Assembly: GCF_000179235.2 (NCBI RefSeq)
Contig: NZ_CP039373.1
Coordinates: 1,953,860 to 2,017,859, forward strand
From: Synechococcus sp. CB0101
Lineage (GTDB): Bacteria; Cyanobacteriota; Cyanobacteriia; PCC-6307; Cyanobiaceae
DNA length: 64,000 bases
Reading direction: 5' to 3'
Part shown: positions 7,537 through 14,364 of the stretch, piece by piece
How positions within the stretch are numbered: position 1 is the stretch's first letter
Layout of the letters: the number at the start of each line of letters is the position of its first letter
The notes under the pieces: generated by a model
The model's input: the letters and a program-made list of their open reading frames with translations, nothing else
Told to the model about the DNA's origin: nothing
The model's database searches: none
Made by a program: the position numbers and the translations under genes

Positions 7537-8109
7537 TCACTGTGCCTCACTGATGATTCGCCGAATCGTGGAAAGCGCCAGACCCGTCTGTTCTCTGATG
7601 GAGCGGTAGGAGCACCCCTCATCCCTCAACCGCAACACAAGGCGCTCCTTTGCCTGGTTGGTCTTGGGTCTGCCGCCAAGTTTCCCACCCGCTTCCCGCC
7701 TGTGCTGAACGCTTTCAAGAGTCCTCTCACGGATCAGTGACCGCTCCACCTCCGCCAGACCTGTCAAGAGTCCGATCAGAACAGGTGCGAACTTGCCCAG
7801 TGCCTTCGTATTGACAAGGTTGTCCAGAGTCCGAATGTGAATCCCACGCTCCTGGAGGTCGTGGAGTCGGTTGATGACGCTCCGCTGATCCCTGCCGAGG
7901 CGATCCAACTTCGCCACCACCAGTTCGTCGCCATCCACCAGGGCATTGAGCGCCGCCTGGAGTTGGGGGCGATCCTTCTCCGCCGTTCTGGTGCTGATGG
8001 TCTCCTGGAAGACCACGGCGCACCCTGCCGCTTTCAGGGCAGCGACCTGGGCATCGGTGGTCTGGTGGGCGGTTGAGCAGCGGGCGTAACCAACGCTTCT
8101 GGCGGTCAC
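7537..8109 (-). CDS. Small serine recombinase (resolvase/invertase family)
   Basis: A 190-residue protein of usual resolvase/invertase length. The N-terminal catalytic domain shows VGYARCSTAHQ with nucleophile Ser12, and KLDRLGRD with Arg70 and Arg73. The long E-helix region (LAEVERSLIRERT) leads to GGKLGGRPKT and a C-terminal helix-turn-helix (CSYRSIREQTGLALSTIRRI). Such enzymes resolve cointegrates or invert DNA between short sites. In the island it could maintain monomers or switch a segment. The adjacent upstream region holds a palindrome and a 15-bp repeat pair that might be its site. The Cys in ARCST replaces the more common Val. Confidence 0.88.
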   Translation of the reverse strand: MTARSVGYARCSTAHQTTDAQVAALKAAGCAVVFQETISTRTAEKDRPQLQAALNALVDGDELVVAKLDRLGRDQRSVINRLHDLQERGIHIRTLDNLVNTKALGKFAPVLIGLLTGLAEVERSLIRERTLESVQHRREAGGKLGGRPKTNQAKERLVLRLRDEGCSYRSIREQTGLALSTIRRIISEAQ

Positions 8110-8125
8110 TGTTCCAAGAAAGGTC

Positions 8126-8229
8126 GTTTCGGAAACTCTACCATCCGAACACTGTTTCTGGAACGCTCAGAACCCAGTGGATTGGGTTTTGGGCGATGCT
8201 CTGGTTTCCGTTCGGTTTTTGGAACGCTC
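8126..8229. repeat. Palindrome and 15-bp direct repeats upstream of the serine recombinase (candidate res site)
   Basis: GTTTC-G-GAAAC at 8126-8136 is a perfect palindrome 17 bp upstream of the recombinase start. A 15-base element ending TGGAACGCTC occurs at 8154-8168 and 8215-8229 (14 of 15 identical), 61 bp apart. Resolvase genes often lie beside their recombination site, which consists of several dimer-binding repeats. No crossover dinucleotide can be assigned by eye. Confidence 0.35.
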
Positions 8230-8320
8230 CCACGATGGCGCCTGCCCGCAAATGCGCCAACTTCAAGGAGGGCAATAGTTATTCGTGGATCACAATGCTC
8301 CATAAAACGATACGAGCGAA

Positions 8321-10369
8321 TTACCGCATTAAAGATGCCAATTCGCTCTTCAGCACTTTGGAAGCATACCGAACTGCTGCGTTTTCAGTAATATGCCCAT
8401 CGTCGCGAAAAATCTGAACTCCATCAAGATAAATCGAGCAAATGCCCCTCTTATCGCAGAATTCTTGCCTTAAATTTATATACTTTGTGTTGGTCTGACT
8501 GGCGGAAGTTATCATTCGCCCAATCGCATCAAGTGATGACTGATCTGTTGCCACTTCTCTGATTGTCTTTACGCATGAAGATAGGGGGGAGGGTCTATAC
8601 CATGTTTTCTGACAAAGTAACGGATCTCCAAGCGCAGGAACATCATCTAAAAGAATAAAATATGCTCCTTGCGACACAATGCGCTCAGCAAGAGATGCAA
8701 CAGCATTTCCCAACCCAGGAGAATTCTTCTTCCCTGCTCCATCCCTCCAGTCCATGCTCAATACGACCATATCTTTAGGGCGTATATCATTGGAAACGAA
8801 GGTATCAATATTGGCAATGTAGTCATTGCAATTAAAGTTCTTGATTCGTGATATATGTGCTGCGGTAGATCTAGGTAGATATGCACACCCCCATCCCACT
8901 GTATAAGTTCTAACCGCGGCGTCTGGAAATGCGTTCGTTAGACCTGGGGCATATGCACTTGCGTGAGAATCTCCTATAACATAAATTCTGCTCTTGAACC
9001 CATCGCTTTTGTCAATTCCAAGGCACTTGCTCAAATCTGATTCTCTTATCAAGTCGCTTTTATGGCACCCCTTGGTCTTCTTGATACCTGCTGCTTGCCC
9101 CCATTTCTGCCAACTATCAGAATCTTTTAAAATCAATGATCTATAAACTTTTCCATTGTCAAGCCGCTTTTCAATTAGTCGCACTTGGGGGTTCGCAAAT
9201 TGGAAAACATTTGCCGACTTGTGGTTTAGGAGGAAAATAATAGACGCATTCACGCTCGTTGTCAAAAGTGCTGCTCCTATTGCCGTTTGGATGCTTTGGA
9301 TATGCCTTGTTTTGCGCAATGGACTCTCAATATACTTGTGAGATAGATATGCTATAAAAAACATGGCGGGAACTTGCAAAAAGACAGACCACCAATGAAT
9401 GCCCAAAGTCCAACGACTTATTGAAAGCACTGACCAGTGCCATAGATATAGCGAATAAGAGATCAGACCCACATAAACGACCTTTTCAAGGGTGAAAAAG
9501 TGATATGTCATAGTTCCTTTTTTGAGGCAGGCAATCAGCACTGCTGAAAGCAGCACAATTGATATGGTTGCAGGAACTGCTGCGCCAATGGGCAGGAACA
9601 TCACCCCCACCATTGCCAGCATTACTAGAAGAGGTGGAACCTGCTCTAATGCTTGCTCAACCCTTGCCCTCCTCTGAAAACCAATAAAAATTAGACATCC
9701 TGCTGCCATCTCCCAAAACCGAGGTGGCATCAGGAAGTAGGCAGCAGGTTGATTGATCTGATACAGGTAAATGAAACTGATTAGTGAAGCAATCGTCAGC
9801 GATCCAACTAATAGAAATAGATTTCGTGCTCCTTTGTCCTTCTGCCGCCCGAACCCTGAGAACCAGATCAGGAATGGGAACAGTAGGTAAAACTGCTCTT
9901 CCACCCCAAGTGACCAAGTGTTCGTGAAGGGGTTCAGTTCCGTTGATTGGGCGAAGTAGTCGGTTGATTGATTGAGTAGATAGAGATTTGACAAACCAAC
10001 GAGCGAGGTGCCACCTGTTATCAGGGCAAGCGTGGGATCAGGATTGAAAAGGCATATCAAAACACTGGTGATCAGGACGAAGACCACCAGTGCAGGCACC
10101 AGGCGCTTGATCCGTCGCACATAAAACCCAGTAAGGAAATCCAGGAAGTTCTTGGACTCCCTGCCCGCCAGCGACGAAGTGATCACATATCCCGAAATCA
10201 CGAAGAAAATATCAACGCCCAAATATCCGCTGGGCAGCAGGTTCTTGTTGAAGTGATTGATGATGACAGCAACCACCGCAAATGCCCTCAGACCATCAAT
10301 CTCGGGGCGGTATTTGCTCTTGTTTGGTGAAGTTTTATTGGTAATGGATGGTGCTGATACTGTCGCCAT
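8321..10369 (-). CDS. OafA/YrhL-type membrane acyltransferase with C-terminal SGNH domain
   Basis: A 682-residue membrane enzyme. The acyltransferase-3 part opens with YRPEIDGLRAFAVVAVI, then GYLGVDIFFVISGYVI, FYVRRIKRLVPAL and TWSLGVEEQFYLLFP, all hallmark motifs. Roughly ten membrane segments run to residue ~380. An extracytoplasmic SGNH hydrolase-like domain follows, with IGDSHAS near residue 465 and FRDDGHITENAA near 655 (catalytic Ser and Asp/His). These proteins transfer acetyl groups from the cytoplasm to outer-membrane glycans such as O-antigen. It is the island's cargo gene and is more AT-rich than host genes. Altered O-antigen could change phage or grazer recognition (inference). 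Confidence 0.9.
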   Translation of the reverse strand: MATVSAPSITNKTSPNKSKYRPEIDGLRAFAVVAVIINHFNKNLLPSGYLGVDIFFVISGYVITSSLAGRESKNFLDFLTGFYVRRIKRLVPALVVFVLITSVLICLFNPDPTLALITGGTSLVGLSNLYLLNQSTDYFAQSTELNPFTNTWSLGVEEQFYLLFPFLIWFSGFGRQKDKGARNLFLLVGSLTIASLISFIYLYQINQPAAYFLMPPRFWEMAAGCLIFIGFQRRARVEQALEQVPPLLVMLAMVGVMFLPIGAAVPATISIVLLSAVLIACLKKGTMTYHFFTLEKVVYVGLISYSLYLWHWSVLSISRWTLGIHWWSVFLQVPAMFFIAYLSHKYIESPLRKTRHIQSIQTAIGAALLTTSVNASIIFLLNHKSANVFQFANPQVRLIEKRLDNGKVYRSLILKDSDSWQKWGQAAGIKKTKGCHKSDLIRESDLSKCLGIDKSDGFKSRIYVIGDSHASAYAPGLTNAFPDAAVRTYTVGWGCAYLPRSTAAHISRIKNFNCNDYIANIDTFVSNDIRPKDMVVLSMDWRDGAGKKNSPGLGNAVASLAERIVSQGAYFILLDDVPALGDPLLCQKTWYRPSPLSSCVKTIREVATDQSSLDAIGRMITSASQTNTKYINLRQEFCDKRGICSIYLDGVQIFRDDGHITENAAVRYASKVLKSELASLMR

Positions 10370-10914
10370 CTGCTTTTAGGGGGGGCATAACTATATCGCA
10401 TATCGCCACCCTTCGCCGCGGCATCTCCTGTTCGGTTCTGTCCCTCATCCGCCACGGGGGGGGGATGGAGGGTGCTGCTCTATCGCCGACTCGGTGCTCT
10501 CAGCGTTCCTTCAGGGGGAAATGGTGCCCTGGTGTCCCGTGATCCAGGTGATTGCCCTGCGGGTGCTGAGGCGCCGCAACAAGGGTGGGAGGGGCGTCCA
10601 GTACCAGGCGTGGTCTGGGTGGCATCCGCAGCGTCCAGGAGGCGCTGTGGGCGTCGTGGAGATGCTGCGTGGTGCCCTTGAGCACCTCGGTGTGGATTGG
10701 GCGCAATGAGTTGAGCGACAGGCGCTGGGAAGGTGAATCCTGGGAACCTTTTCCAAGACCAGAGGCGCACCCCTTGTCACCTTCCGCTCACCTTCCGCCT
10801 GAGAGGGGACTGGATCGCCAGGTCGCAACAACCGAGGACTCCAGATATGGTGCCTCGACGCCTACTCCTGTTCGTCAGGGCACCAGATAAGGCGCCTCTG
10901 TGGTTTCAAAATTC
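10370..10914. other. Right-end non-coding region of the island
   Basis: About 545 bases between the acyltransferase start and the right attachment repeat. It contains a G7 run (10379-10385), a G9 run (10456-10464), the right arm-like sites (10728-10796), and an 8-bp stem (CGCCTCTG/CAGAGGCG) that begins near 10893 and runs into the tRNA-Cys 3' end. Several short open frames exist, but none reads like a protein. The middle (10480-10720) is more GC-rich than the rest of the island. Confidence 0.4.
10728..10796. promoter_or_regulatory. Putative right arm-type integrase sites
   Basis: TCACCTTCC stands at 10777-10785 and 10788-10796 (11-bp period); its reverse complement is at 10728-10736. This mirrors the left cluster at 4437-4514, including the extended match TCACCTTCCRCTCACCTTCC. 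The cluster lies about 120 bp from the right repeat; the left one lies about 90 bp from its repeat. Symmetry at both ends supports recombinase binding. Confidence 0.6.
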
Positions 10915-10940
10915 AGAGGCGGCACCCAGATTCGAACTGG
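10915..10940. repeat. attR: right copy of the 26-bp direct repeat, inside tRNA-Cys
   Basis: Identical to 4323-4348. It supplies the 3' portion of the functional tRNA-Cys gene, so the insertion keeps the tRNA intact. This is the usual arrangement for elements that integrate at tRNA 3' ends. Confidence 0.9.
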
Positions 10941-10987
10941 GGGTAAAGGATTTGCAATCCTCTGCCTTACCACTTGGCCATGCCGCC
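10917..10987 (-). tRNA. tRNA-Cys (GCA)
   Basis: A 71-base cloverleaf on the minus strand. The acceptor stem GGCGGCA pairs with TGCCGCC, discriminator T. The anticodon stem AGGAT/ATCCT encloses loop TTGCAAA-type bases with GCA (complement of 10953-10955). The T-arm contains GTTCGAATC. CCA is not encoded. Its 3' third is the integration target of the island on its 3' side. Confidence 0.95.
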
Positions 10988-11029
10988 GGGTGGGAGCAAA
11001 CTCCCAGGGCGGATCGTATCAGTCACGGG

Positions 11030-12280
11030 ATGCCCGGCCGTTTGCTGGTGCTGAGCAACGGCCATGGGGAAGACCTCATCGCTCTGCGGGTGCTTCAGGC
11101 CCTTCATGGCCGCCGGCCCGAGTTGGAGATTGCGGTGATGCCCTTGGTGGGCGAGGGCGGAGCCTTCGCCGCCGCCGAGGCGGCCGGGGTGCTGCGCCGG
11201 GTGGGCCCGCGCCGCCACCTCCCCAGTGGTGGTTTCAGCAATCAGAGCCTGCGGGGCCTGCTGGCTGATCTCTGGGCTGGCGTGCTGACCCTGAGCTGGC
11301 GCCAATGGCGCTTGGTGCGCCGCTGGGGGCGCCGCGGTGATCCGGTGCTGGCCGTGGGGGATCTGTTGCCGCTGCTGCTCGCCTGGGGCAGCGGCGCTCC
11401 CTATGGCTTCATCGGCACGCCCAAGAGCGATTACACCTGGGCCAGCGGTCCGGGTTCGGCGGGGCTGGCGGCTCTTTATCACCGCTGCAAGGGCAGCGAG
11501 TGGGATCCCTGGGAATGGGCCTTGATGGCGGTGCGCCGCTGCCGCCTGGTGGCCATGCGCGATCGCCTCACCGCTCGCGGCCTGCGGCGGCACGGGGTGC
11601 AGGCGCTGGCGCCCGGCAACCCGATGATGGACGGCTTGCGGGCTGAAGTTCTCCCCGAGGAGCTGAGCAGTTGCCGGCGTCTGTTGTTGTTGGGGGGCAG
11701 CCGCATGCCCGAGGCCTTGGGCAATCTGCGCCGGTTGCTGGAAGCCTTGGCGCTGCTTCAGGAGCAGGATCCCCTGTTGGTGCTGGCTCCCTGCGGCTCC
11801 AGGCCGGCCCCCGAGGAATGGGCGCCGCTGCTGGGCGGCCTGGGGTTTGAGCCGGCGGCTGCGCCACCGTCATTGCGGGCGGCGGCGGCTTGGCGGCGGG
11901 GCCCTGTGCTGCTGGCGGTGGGGCCCGGGCGATTTGCGGCCTGGGCCGGCTGCGCAGAGATCGGCTTGGCAGCCGCCGGTACGGCCACCGAACAATTGGT
12001 AGGGCTGGGCGTGCCGGCTCTGTCGCTGCCGGGGCCCGGCCCCCAGTTCAAGCTGGGGTTTGCCCAGCGCCAGAGCCGCCTGCTCGGGGGCTCGGTGGAG
12101 GTGTGCCGCACGGCGGAGGCGTTGGCCATGCGCCTGGCGCTGTTGCTGCACGATCCACCGCAGCGGGATGCCCTGGGCCGGATCGGCAGGCGCCGGATGG
12201 GCGCAGCCGGCGGCAGTGAAGCGCTGGCACGGCTGCTGGAGCAGCGCCTGCTCGAGCCGGCTGCAGGCCAGGCGGGATGA
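11030..12280 (+). CDS. Lipid-A-disaccharide synthase-related glycosyltransferase
   Basis: A 416-residue protein resembling the cyanobacterial LpxB-related family. The N-terminus MPGRLLVLSNGHGEDLIALRV carries the family's SNGHGED motif. A Rossmann-like half follows with DPVLAVGDLLPL and PYGFIGTPKSDY. The C-terminal half has LAPGNPMMDGL, LLLLGGSRMPEA and GTATEQLVGLGVPALSLPGPGPQF, which fits a GT-B sugar-nucleotide site. True LpxB joins two glucosamine derivatives in lipid A synthesis; cyanobacteria often carry this divergent paralogue, whose exact substrate is not settled. The start at 11030 clears tRNA-Cys; the frame is open further upstream only through the tRNA. Confidence 0.8.
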   Translation: MPGRLLVLSNGHGEDLIALRVLQALHGRRPELEIAVMPLVGEGGAFAAAEAAGVLRRVGPRRHLPSGGFSNQSLRGLLADLWAGVLTLSWRQWRLVRRWGRRGDPVLAVGDLLPLLLAWGSGAPYGFIGTPKSDYTWASGPGSAGLAALYHRCKGSEWDPWEWALMAVRRCRLVAMRDRLTARGLRRHGVQALAPGNPMMDGLRAEVLPEELSSCRRLLLLGGSRMPEALGNLRRLLEALALLQEQDPLLVLAPCGSRPAPEEWAPLLGGLGFEPAAAPPSLRAAAAWRRGPVLLAVGPGRFAAWAGCAEIGLAAAGTATEQLVGLGVPALSLPGPGPQFKLGFAQRQSRLLGGSVEVCRTAEALAMRLALLLHDPPQRDALGRIGRRRMGAAGGSEALARLLEQRLLEPAAGQAG

Positions 12281-12305
12281 TGGCGCTAGGCCTTCTGCAG
12301 CTCGC

Positions 12306-12563
12306 ATGGCAGCCCCCCAGGACAAGGACTACGTGATGGCCTGCGGAAAGCTGGCCAGCGCTTTGAGCATCAGCATTGCCGCCGCCCGCCGCAAGGTGGA
12401 TCTGGTGGCCGCCCGTGAGGAAGTGCGCGACAACGCTGGCCGCCTGCTCATCGCCCAACGGCTGTTGGTGGAGAGCGAGGGCGTGAGCCAGGAATCCAGG
12501 CAGTTGCTCGACGTGCTCCTCGAAGCGGTGAAGGAAGAAGAGAACTACCTGGGCGACGACTGA
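12306..12563 (+). CDS. Small conserved protein, unknown
   Basis: An 85-residue soluble, mainly helical protein beginning MAAPQDKDYVMACGKLAS and ending in an acidic tail (EEENYLGDD). It contains charged helices (AAARRKVDLVAAREEVRDNAG, RLLIAQRLLVESEGVSQES) but no metal site, signal or membrane segment. It lies 25 bases after the LpxB-like gene on the same strand and may be cotranscribed. It ends 8 bases before the convergent RNase D gene. Its size and context look like a conserved picocyanobacterial hypothetical; I cannot name a family. Confidence 0.7.
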   Translation: MAAPQDKDYVMACGKLASALSISIAAARRKVDLVAAREEVRDNAGRLLIAQRLLVESEGVSQESRQLLDVLLEAVKEEENYLGDD

Positions 12564-12571
12564 GCCTTGGC

Positions 12572-13276
12572 TCAGCTGCGGTGCTCGAAAATCGCCCCGA
12601 AGCGGCCGCGATCGAGCTCGGCAATCACCGGGATGCACTGGAAGCTGCGCTGCGCCAGATCCAGGCGCTCTTCGCGCTCGAGCATTTGGGTCAGCCGTTC
12701 CCGGGCGGGCAGCAAGTAGCGCACGTCGTTGGCGGCATAGGCCAGTTGTGTCTCGCTGAGTTCTTCCACGCGGCCCCAGTCGCTGCTCTGGGCGCCCTTG
12801 TCGAGCTCCACCCCGCAGAGCTCGCTCACCAGCTCTTTGAGGCCATGGCGGTTGGTATAAGTGCGCGCCAGGCGGCTGGCCACCTTGGTGCAAAACAGTG
12901 GATTCACGGCGATGCCGAGGCCCTCGCCCAGGGCTGCCACATCGAAGCGGGCGAAGTGGAACACCTTCACGATGCCCGAGTGCTCCATCAGCTGCTTGAG
13001 CAGTGGGGCTTCGCTCTGGCCCCGCAGGATGCGGATGCAGCACACGTTGTCCTGATCGTCGCTGATCTGCACCAGGCAGAGGCGATCACGGCCATGCACG
13101 AGGCCCATGGCTTCGGTGTCCACCGCCAGGGCGCTGGAGCGGCCGAGCAGCTCATGCCATTCCGGCGTGAGATCGCCATCGAGCACGGCGAAGCGGGCCG
13201 GGTTAGAGCCGGCGGCCGGTGCAACGGGACCGCTGGATTGGGGGCTGGTCAAGGTGGAGGCAGGAGCTTGGGCCAT
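12572..13276 (-). CDS. Ribonuclease D-type 3'-5' exonuclease
   Basis: A 234-residue DEDD-family exonuclease. Exo I is LAVDTEAMGL (Asp, Glu), Exo II is VKVFHFARFDVAAL (Asp), and Exo III is QLAYAANDVRYLLPAR (Tyr and Asp of the DEDDy subtype). All four acidic residues and the tyrosine are present. It lacks the C-terminal HRDC domains of E. coli RNase D, as is usual in cyanobacteria. The role is probably 3' trimming of tRNA or other small RNAs. The ATG at 13276 gives an Ala/Pro/Ser-rich N-terminus before the catalytic domain. A start 30 bases further upstream is possible but has no added similarity. Confidence 0.88.
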   Translation of the reverse strand: MAQAPASTLTSPQSSGPVAPAAGSNPARFAVLDGDLTPEWHELLGRSSALAVDTEAMGLVHGRDRLCLVQISDDQDNVCCIRILRGQSEAPLLKQLMEHSGIVKVFHFARFDVAALGEGLGIAVNPLFCTKVASRLARTYTNRHGLKELVSELCGVELDKGAQSSDWGRVEELSETQLAYAANDVRYLLPARERLTQMLEREERLDLAQRSFQCIPVIAELDRGRFGAIFEHRS

Positions 13277-13383
13277 CGTCGCGGACCGCCGGCCATGCAC
13301 CGGCAAAACCCAAGATCATCTTTCGCTCTTGAAAATCGAAATGAGACTGCGCTAGCAGATGGGTGTGCCGCCGGGCCTTTGTG

Positions 13384-13857
13384 ATGCGATCCCCCCGCCC
13401 CTCGGGGCCCTCGGGTCTTGGAGCGATCCGAGCCTTTTTTGAGCAGCCCCCCATTCAGCATCTGGGGCTGGAGTTGGCTGTCTGCTGGATCCTCGAGTGC
13501 TTGCTTGAGCGCGACAGCTACCCCACCGCGCTGATGCACGACCTCAGCGATGCGCATCCCAAGTTGAGGCTGTCGGAAACGGTGCTGCAGCAGTCGATCC
13601 ACTTTCTCGATCACGAGGGGGCGATCAGCAGCTACAGCCAGCGCTGCCCCAGCCGAGGCCGGCCGCGGCGCATGCTGCACCTGTTGGATGAGCACCGCGA
13701 TGCGGCCCAGGAGCTGATGACGCCATGGCGGCACTGGCTTGAGGAGAATGAAGCCCATCTGCACGGCGGCGCGCATGCCCCCAGCTCTGGGTTCCACCCT
13801 GCTGCTCACCCTGCTCCTGGCTGTCGGCCTGGTGTTCTTCCTGCGGGCCGCCAGTAA
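13384..13857 (+). CDS. PadR-like winged-helix protein
   Basis: A 157-residue protein. The core (residues 25-110) reads LELAVCWILECLLERDSYP, then LSETVLQQSIHFLDHEGAISSY and RGRPRRMLHLLDE. This is a winged helix of the PadR type (helix, recognition helix, beta-wing with RGRPRR), followed by a helix ending PWRHWLEE. It probably binds DNA as a dimer. The last 27 codons overlap the start of the next gene in another frame, and there the protein turns into His/Pro/Ala-rich low-complexity sequence, so the functional protein may effectively end near residue 130. Target unknown. Confidence 0.7.
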   Translation: MRSPRPSGPSGLGAIRAFFEQPPIQHLGLELAVCWILECLLERDSYPTALMHDLSDAHPKLRLSETVLQQSIHFLDHEGAISSYSQRCPSRGRPRRMLHLLDEHRDAAQELMTPWRHWLEENEAHLHGGAHAPSSGFHPAAHPAPGCRPGVLPAGRQ

Positions 13858-14329
13858 AGACCGCACCACCGTGGTGGAGGTGCGCTCCTCCCGGCCGCCC
13901 CTCGAAGTGCTGCCCGTGATGGCCGACTGGCTCAAGCAGCGCGGTTGGCTGGAGCAGGAGAGCAACCCGGAGCGGCGCCTGCTGCGCTTCCGCGGCGAGG
14001 TGCAGGCCAGTGGCGGCCTGGCGGTGCTGCTCTCGCTGCTGGGGGGTGTGGGGGCCGGTTGCCTGGGGCTGGTGCTGCGCCAACTGATTCCGCCGTTGCA
14101 CTGGTGGCCGCTGCTGCTGATCGGTCTGGGACCCCTCGCCGGGGTGCTGTATCGCCGCCGCGCCGCCCGCGCCGAAGTGGTGGAGCTGCGCCTGATCAGC
14201 CATGACCAGGCCACCGGCAGCGCCCTGCGCCTGCGTGCCCACCGTGATGAGCTGATTGCGCTGGAGCAGGAATTGGGGCCGCAGCTGGGTCTGTTCAGCG
14301 ATGGGAATCTGCTGAGCTCCCCGATCTGA
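13775..14329 (+). CDS. Cofactor assembly of complex C subunit B (CCB-type) membrane protein
   Basis: A 184-residue protein with an N-terminal membrane segment (STLLLTLLLAVGLVFFL), a soluble stretch TVVEVRSSRPPLEVLPVMADWLKQRGW, and a second hydrophobic pair (LAVLLSLLGGVGAGCLGLVL and the WWPLLLIGLGPLAGVLY region). It then ends in a soluble domain. The layout matches cyanobacterial and chloroplast CCB proteins that attach heme ci to cytochrome b6 of the b6f complex. The ATG at 13775 is chosen because it precedes the membrane segment directly; ATG 13748 is also possible. It overlaps the winged-helix gene by 83 bp, which suggests tight coupling. Confidence 0.75.
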   Translation: MPPALGSTLLLTLLLAVGLVFFLRAASKDRTTVVEVRSSRPPLEVLPVMADWLKQRGWLEQESNPERRLLRFRGEVQASGGLAVLLSLLGGVGAGCLGLVLRQLIPPLHWWPLLLIGLGPLAGVLYRRRAARAEVVELRLISHDQATGSALRLRAHRDELIALEQELGPQLGLFSDGNLLSSPI

Positions 14330-14364
14330 GCCAGAGTGATCAGTTGACATCGACGCCGTCACGC

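Larger units (their letters stand above)
4323..10940. mobile_element. Integrative genomic island inserted at the 3' end of tRNA-Cys
   Basis: A perfect 26-bp direct repeat, equal to the 3' part of tRNA-Cys, flanks this segment: 4323-4348 on the left and 10915-10940 within the intact tRNA. Excision by exchange within the repeats would yield a 6592-bp circle. Contents are a tyrosine integrase, small DNA-binding-like genes, a HUH-motif protein, a serine recombinase and an acyltransferase. The interior is visibly more AT-rich than its flanks and has looser spacing. Every gene except the integrase lies on the minus strand. The repeat, integrase, composition and cargo together make integration by site-specific recombination the best explanation. 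Confidence 0.9.

Noticed and set aside
10494-10890. Short open frames in the right end of the island
   Set aside because: Several overlapping frames on both strands, none with protein-like composition or a ribosome binding site; they also cover the arm-like sites.
4323-10940. Prophage
   Set aside because: No capsid, portal, terminase, tail or lysis genes; the segment is only 6.6 kb.
10733-11029. Upstream extension of the LpxB-like frame through tRNA-Cys
   Set aside because: It would read through a tRNA gene and the att repeat; the conserved N-terminus starts at 11030.
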